In this document: positions 62,174 through 64,000 of the stretch, in pieces
How positions within the stretch are numbered: position 1 is the first letter of the stretch
How the letters are laid out: the number at the start of each line of letters is the position of its first letter
Source of the DNA: JAEUJZ01 sp964460115
GTDB taxonomy: Bacteria > Myxococcota_A > Polyangia > Palsa-1104 > JAEUJZ01
Reading direction: 5' to 3'
NCBI GenBank assembly: GCA_964460115.1
Contig: CAYWPR010000023.1
Span: forward strand, 1 to 64,000
Length of the DNA stretch: 64,000 nucleotides
The notes under the pieces: generated by a model
Told to the model about the DNA's origin: nothing
Database searches by the model: none
Seen by the model: the letters and a program-made list of their open reading frames with translations, nothing else
Program-made: the position numbers and the translations under genes

Positions 62174-64000
62174 TTAGAAGGACTCCCCTATCGATAAATG
62201 GTAGGCGATGCGATCGCCGGGGTCGGGATTCTCGATGCCGTCTTCGACGATGCTTAAGCGATTTAAGCGCACGCCCAGATCAAAGCGAATGGTGCCGATG
62301 ATCGTCCGGTAGCGCAGTCCGCCGCCCACCGCGACGTGCAGCTTGCGAATGTCGATGATATCAGCATAGGCCACAGGCGGGCACTTGCCGCTTGCGCACG
62401 AGCTATGCGGGGCGCTGACATCGCCGGCATCGGCGAAGGCCGCCAGGCTTAGCCAGTTGTCAAACAAGCGAACGATGCCGACGCGCAGCTCTAGCTGGCC
62501 AAGCAGCATCTGATCGCCGCCGATGGGCACGCGGCGAAAGTCGGCAAAGCCAGCCGGATCGGAGTTGCAGGGCTGGCGCGTCGCAATCGGCACGATGGGC
62601 ACAGTCATTCCGTCCGAAGACTTTGGGGGCAAAGGCGTTCCCGAACAGACCTGATAGGACAGCCGGTTGTACGTAAAGCCGCGATGCGAATTCGGACCGC
62701 CCAAATAAAAACGCTGCGTAATCGGACTGCCCAGATCTCCCTGCACAAAGATGTGCCCAAACAGCAGGCGCATCGCCACGGTGACGCGCGAACCAAGGGG
62801 AATGTATCCGCGAGCCTCGGGCATAAGCTTTTGGTAGTCAAAAGCGCTGCCAGCATAGACCCCGCCTTCTTCGGCAATCATGGACAGATAAAAGCCGCGC
62901 CGGGCCGCAACGGAGTTATCGCGCAAGTCGAGCGTTCCGCTTTGTTGCAAGTAGCCCAGTCGATACGGGTCGACAAAGCCAAAGCGCGATCCGGATTCGC
63001 TGGGGTTGTTGGCGATGCTGGCATCGGGGTTGAAAAAGTCGAGAAACTGAAAATTGTAGGCGACGCCCAGACGAATTCGATCGCGCCAGAAACCCCGCGT
63101 GATGCCGATGCGCAGCGAGGGACCGTGGTACTGGTATGCATACTCGACGCCGACATCGTAGCTAAGGCTCAGGCTCAGCGTCGAATGCGGCCCCCAAATG
63201 TCGGGCTGGGTCAGTTCGGCCTTAAACATCAGCATGGGTCCATGCCGATAAATCGGACGAGCCCACACGGCGGGCAGCGCCGCATACCCGGGCTGCAAGG
63301 TCAACTGCAGGGTTCGCAGCCCACCCCAAAAGCGCCGCTGCGTATAAAGGCCTTCGCCGTGTACCTCGGTGCGCAAGGATTCGATGCCAAAGCCCACGCC
63401 CAGGCGCAATTCGCGATGCGGGCCTTCGGTCACTGCAATCTGCACATCGGCGACATCGGGCTGGGTGGGATTTTGCTGCGGCTCCACGCGCACCGTGGAA
63501 AAAAGCCCCAAGCTATACAAGCTGCCTTGTATCCCTTCGAAAATCGCCGGGCGATAGGGATCGCCAGTGGGAATCGCCGCGTGCTTGAGCAGCGCCTGCG
63601 CATCGACCTTGACCGTTCCCGAAACCGTTCCGGTTCCAATCACCGCCGGCCGTCCGGGGTCTAAAACCAGGTGCACCGCAGCGGTGTGCGCATCCCTTTC
63701 AACAGCGACGTCGGCCAGGGAAATGCGCGCAAAGGCATAGCCGCGCAAACGCAGCGCATAAAGCAGGGCCTCTTTGGAGTAAAGATACGGCTCATGTTCA
63801 AAGGTCTGTTCGGGCTTTATCTTGACGACCGATTTTACCGCGGCGGCCTCAGCGCCCAAAGGCTCTAGGCCCTCGATGCTTAGCGTCTTTAGCTTGGTGG
63901 GCGTTCCTTCTTCGATGGTGTAATGCACATCGACGGCAACAAGGGATTCCGGATCGCTCAGCGGTTTTTGCGGATTGCGCTTGTAGGGTGTTACCTGCAC
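62174..64000 (-). CDS. tamA: TamA/BamA-family outer-membrane protein, C-terminal part (truncated by the window edge)
   Basis: The gene is cut off at the right edge; 608 residues are visible and the frame runs past 64000. The visible N-terminal part has at least two POTRA domains (for example PEQTFEHEPYLYSKEALL, TVKVDAQALLKHAAIPTG). The C-terminal 350 residues form a 16-strand barrel with LGVGFGIESLRTEVHGEG, GGPNSHRGF and the terminal SIGESF, where the last Phe fits the outer-membrane insertion signal. The GGPxSxRGF motif is that of the Omp85 loop. Adjacent tamB supports TamA and not BamA. Confidence 0.9.
   Translation of the reverse strand: MQVTPYKRNPQKPLSDPESLVAVDVHYTIEEGTPTKLKTLSIEGLEPLGAEAAAVKSVVKIKPEQTFEHEPYLYSKEALLYALRLRGYAFARISLADVAVERDAHTAAVHLVLDPGRPAVIGTGTVSGTVKVDAQALLKHAAIPTGDPYRPAIFEGIQGSLYSLGLFSTVRVEPQQNPTQPDVADVQIAVTEGPHRELRLGVGFGIESLRTEVHGEGLYTQRRFWGGLRTLQLTLQPGYAALPAVWARPIYRHGPMLMFKAELTQPDIWGPHSTLSLSLSYDVGVEYAYQYHGPSLRIGITRGFWRDRIRLGVAYNFQFLDFFNPDASIANNPSESGSRFGFVDPYRLGYLQQSGTLDLRDNSVAARRGFYLSMIAEEGGVYAGSAFDYQKLMPEARGYIPLGSRVTVAMRLLFGHIFVQGDLGSPITQRFYLGGPNSHRGFTYNRLSYQVCSGTPLPPKSSDGMTVPIVPIATRQPCNSDPAGFADFRRVPIGGDQMLLGQLELRVGIVRLFDNWLSLAAFADAGDVSAPHSSCASGKCPPVAYADIIDIRKLHVAVGGGLRYRTIIGTIRFDLGVRLNRLSIVEDGIENPDPGDRIAYHLSIGESF

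Overview
The window looks like part of a chromosome of a Myxococcota-type bacterium (class not determinable from sequence alone). The DNA is GC-rich. It is packed with protein families typical of that phylum: three Hanks-type Ser/Thr kinases, two proteins with an AgmX/PglI-like C-terminal domain, a bactofilin, a PilZ protein, a large TPR protein, cysteine-rich lipoproteins, a Thg1-like protein and a TamA/TamB pair. I saw no rRNA, tRNA, CRISPR array, integrase or transposase. One assembly gap of exactly 100 N (8828-8927) lies inside a 36-bp tandem repeat.

Layout. 1-4900 (minus strand): the N-terminal part of UvrA, a TPR protein and a small secreted AgmX-like protein. 5095-8738 (plus): rhodanese, HAD phosphatase, NadC, BirA and a degenerate Thg1-like protein. 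After the tandem repeat come a degenerate M48 peptidase (minus), two lipoproteins (plus), a small unknown protein, a Leu/Phe-type dehydrogenase and a bactofilin. 14354-19305: a kinase converging on a tightly coupled MCE lipid-transport operon (mlaE-mlaF-mlaD-lipoprotein). 19400-25611: RlmM-like methyltransferase, a membrane protein, CoaX coupled to a TlpA-like thioredoxin, PilZ and a VWA protein. 25605-30621 (minus): an FMN-binding protein whose start codon lies in a Fur-like box, a His-rich four-helix membrane protein, a GldF-GldG fusion and a GT87-like glycosyltransferase. 30759-36071: a kinase divergent from a GHKL ATPase and a double STAS/zinc-ribbon/PDZ protein, which may form a partner-switching signalling set. 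36077-40187: an Slt-type transglycosylase and lipoproteins, one reading frame being interrupted by an in-frame TGA.

40207-49899 is the most unusual part. It holds a DUF4911-like protein, a LonC-like protease whose nucleotide-binding motifs are gone, an AAA-like NTPase carrying 14 WD40 repeats, and a paralogous NTPase joined to a dead trypsin-like domain and a Ser/Thr kinase. These read as one plus-strand block of regulated NTPase, protease and kinase switches. 49933-54422 looks more accessory: an orphan DctP, a secreted Cys-rich protein of unknown function, a structured inverted-repeat element and a repeat-rich HExxH protein. The window ends with a histone-deacetylase-like hydrolase, an AgmX-domain membrane protein and TamB plus the C-terminal part of TamA.

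A recurring theme is loss of catalytic residues: the Thg1-like protein, the M48 peptidase, the Lon-like ATPase module and the trypsin-like domain all lack canonical active-site residues while keeping the fold signature.
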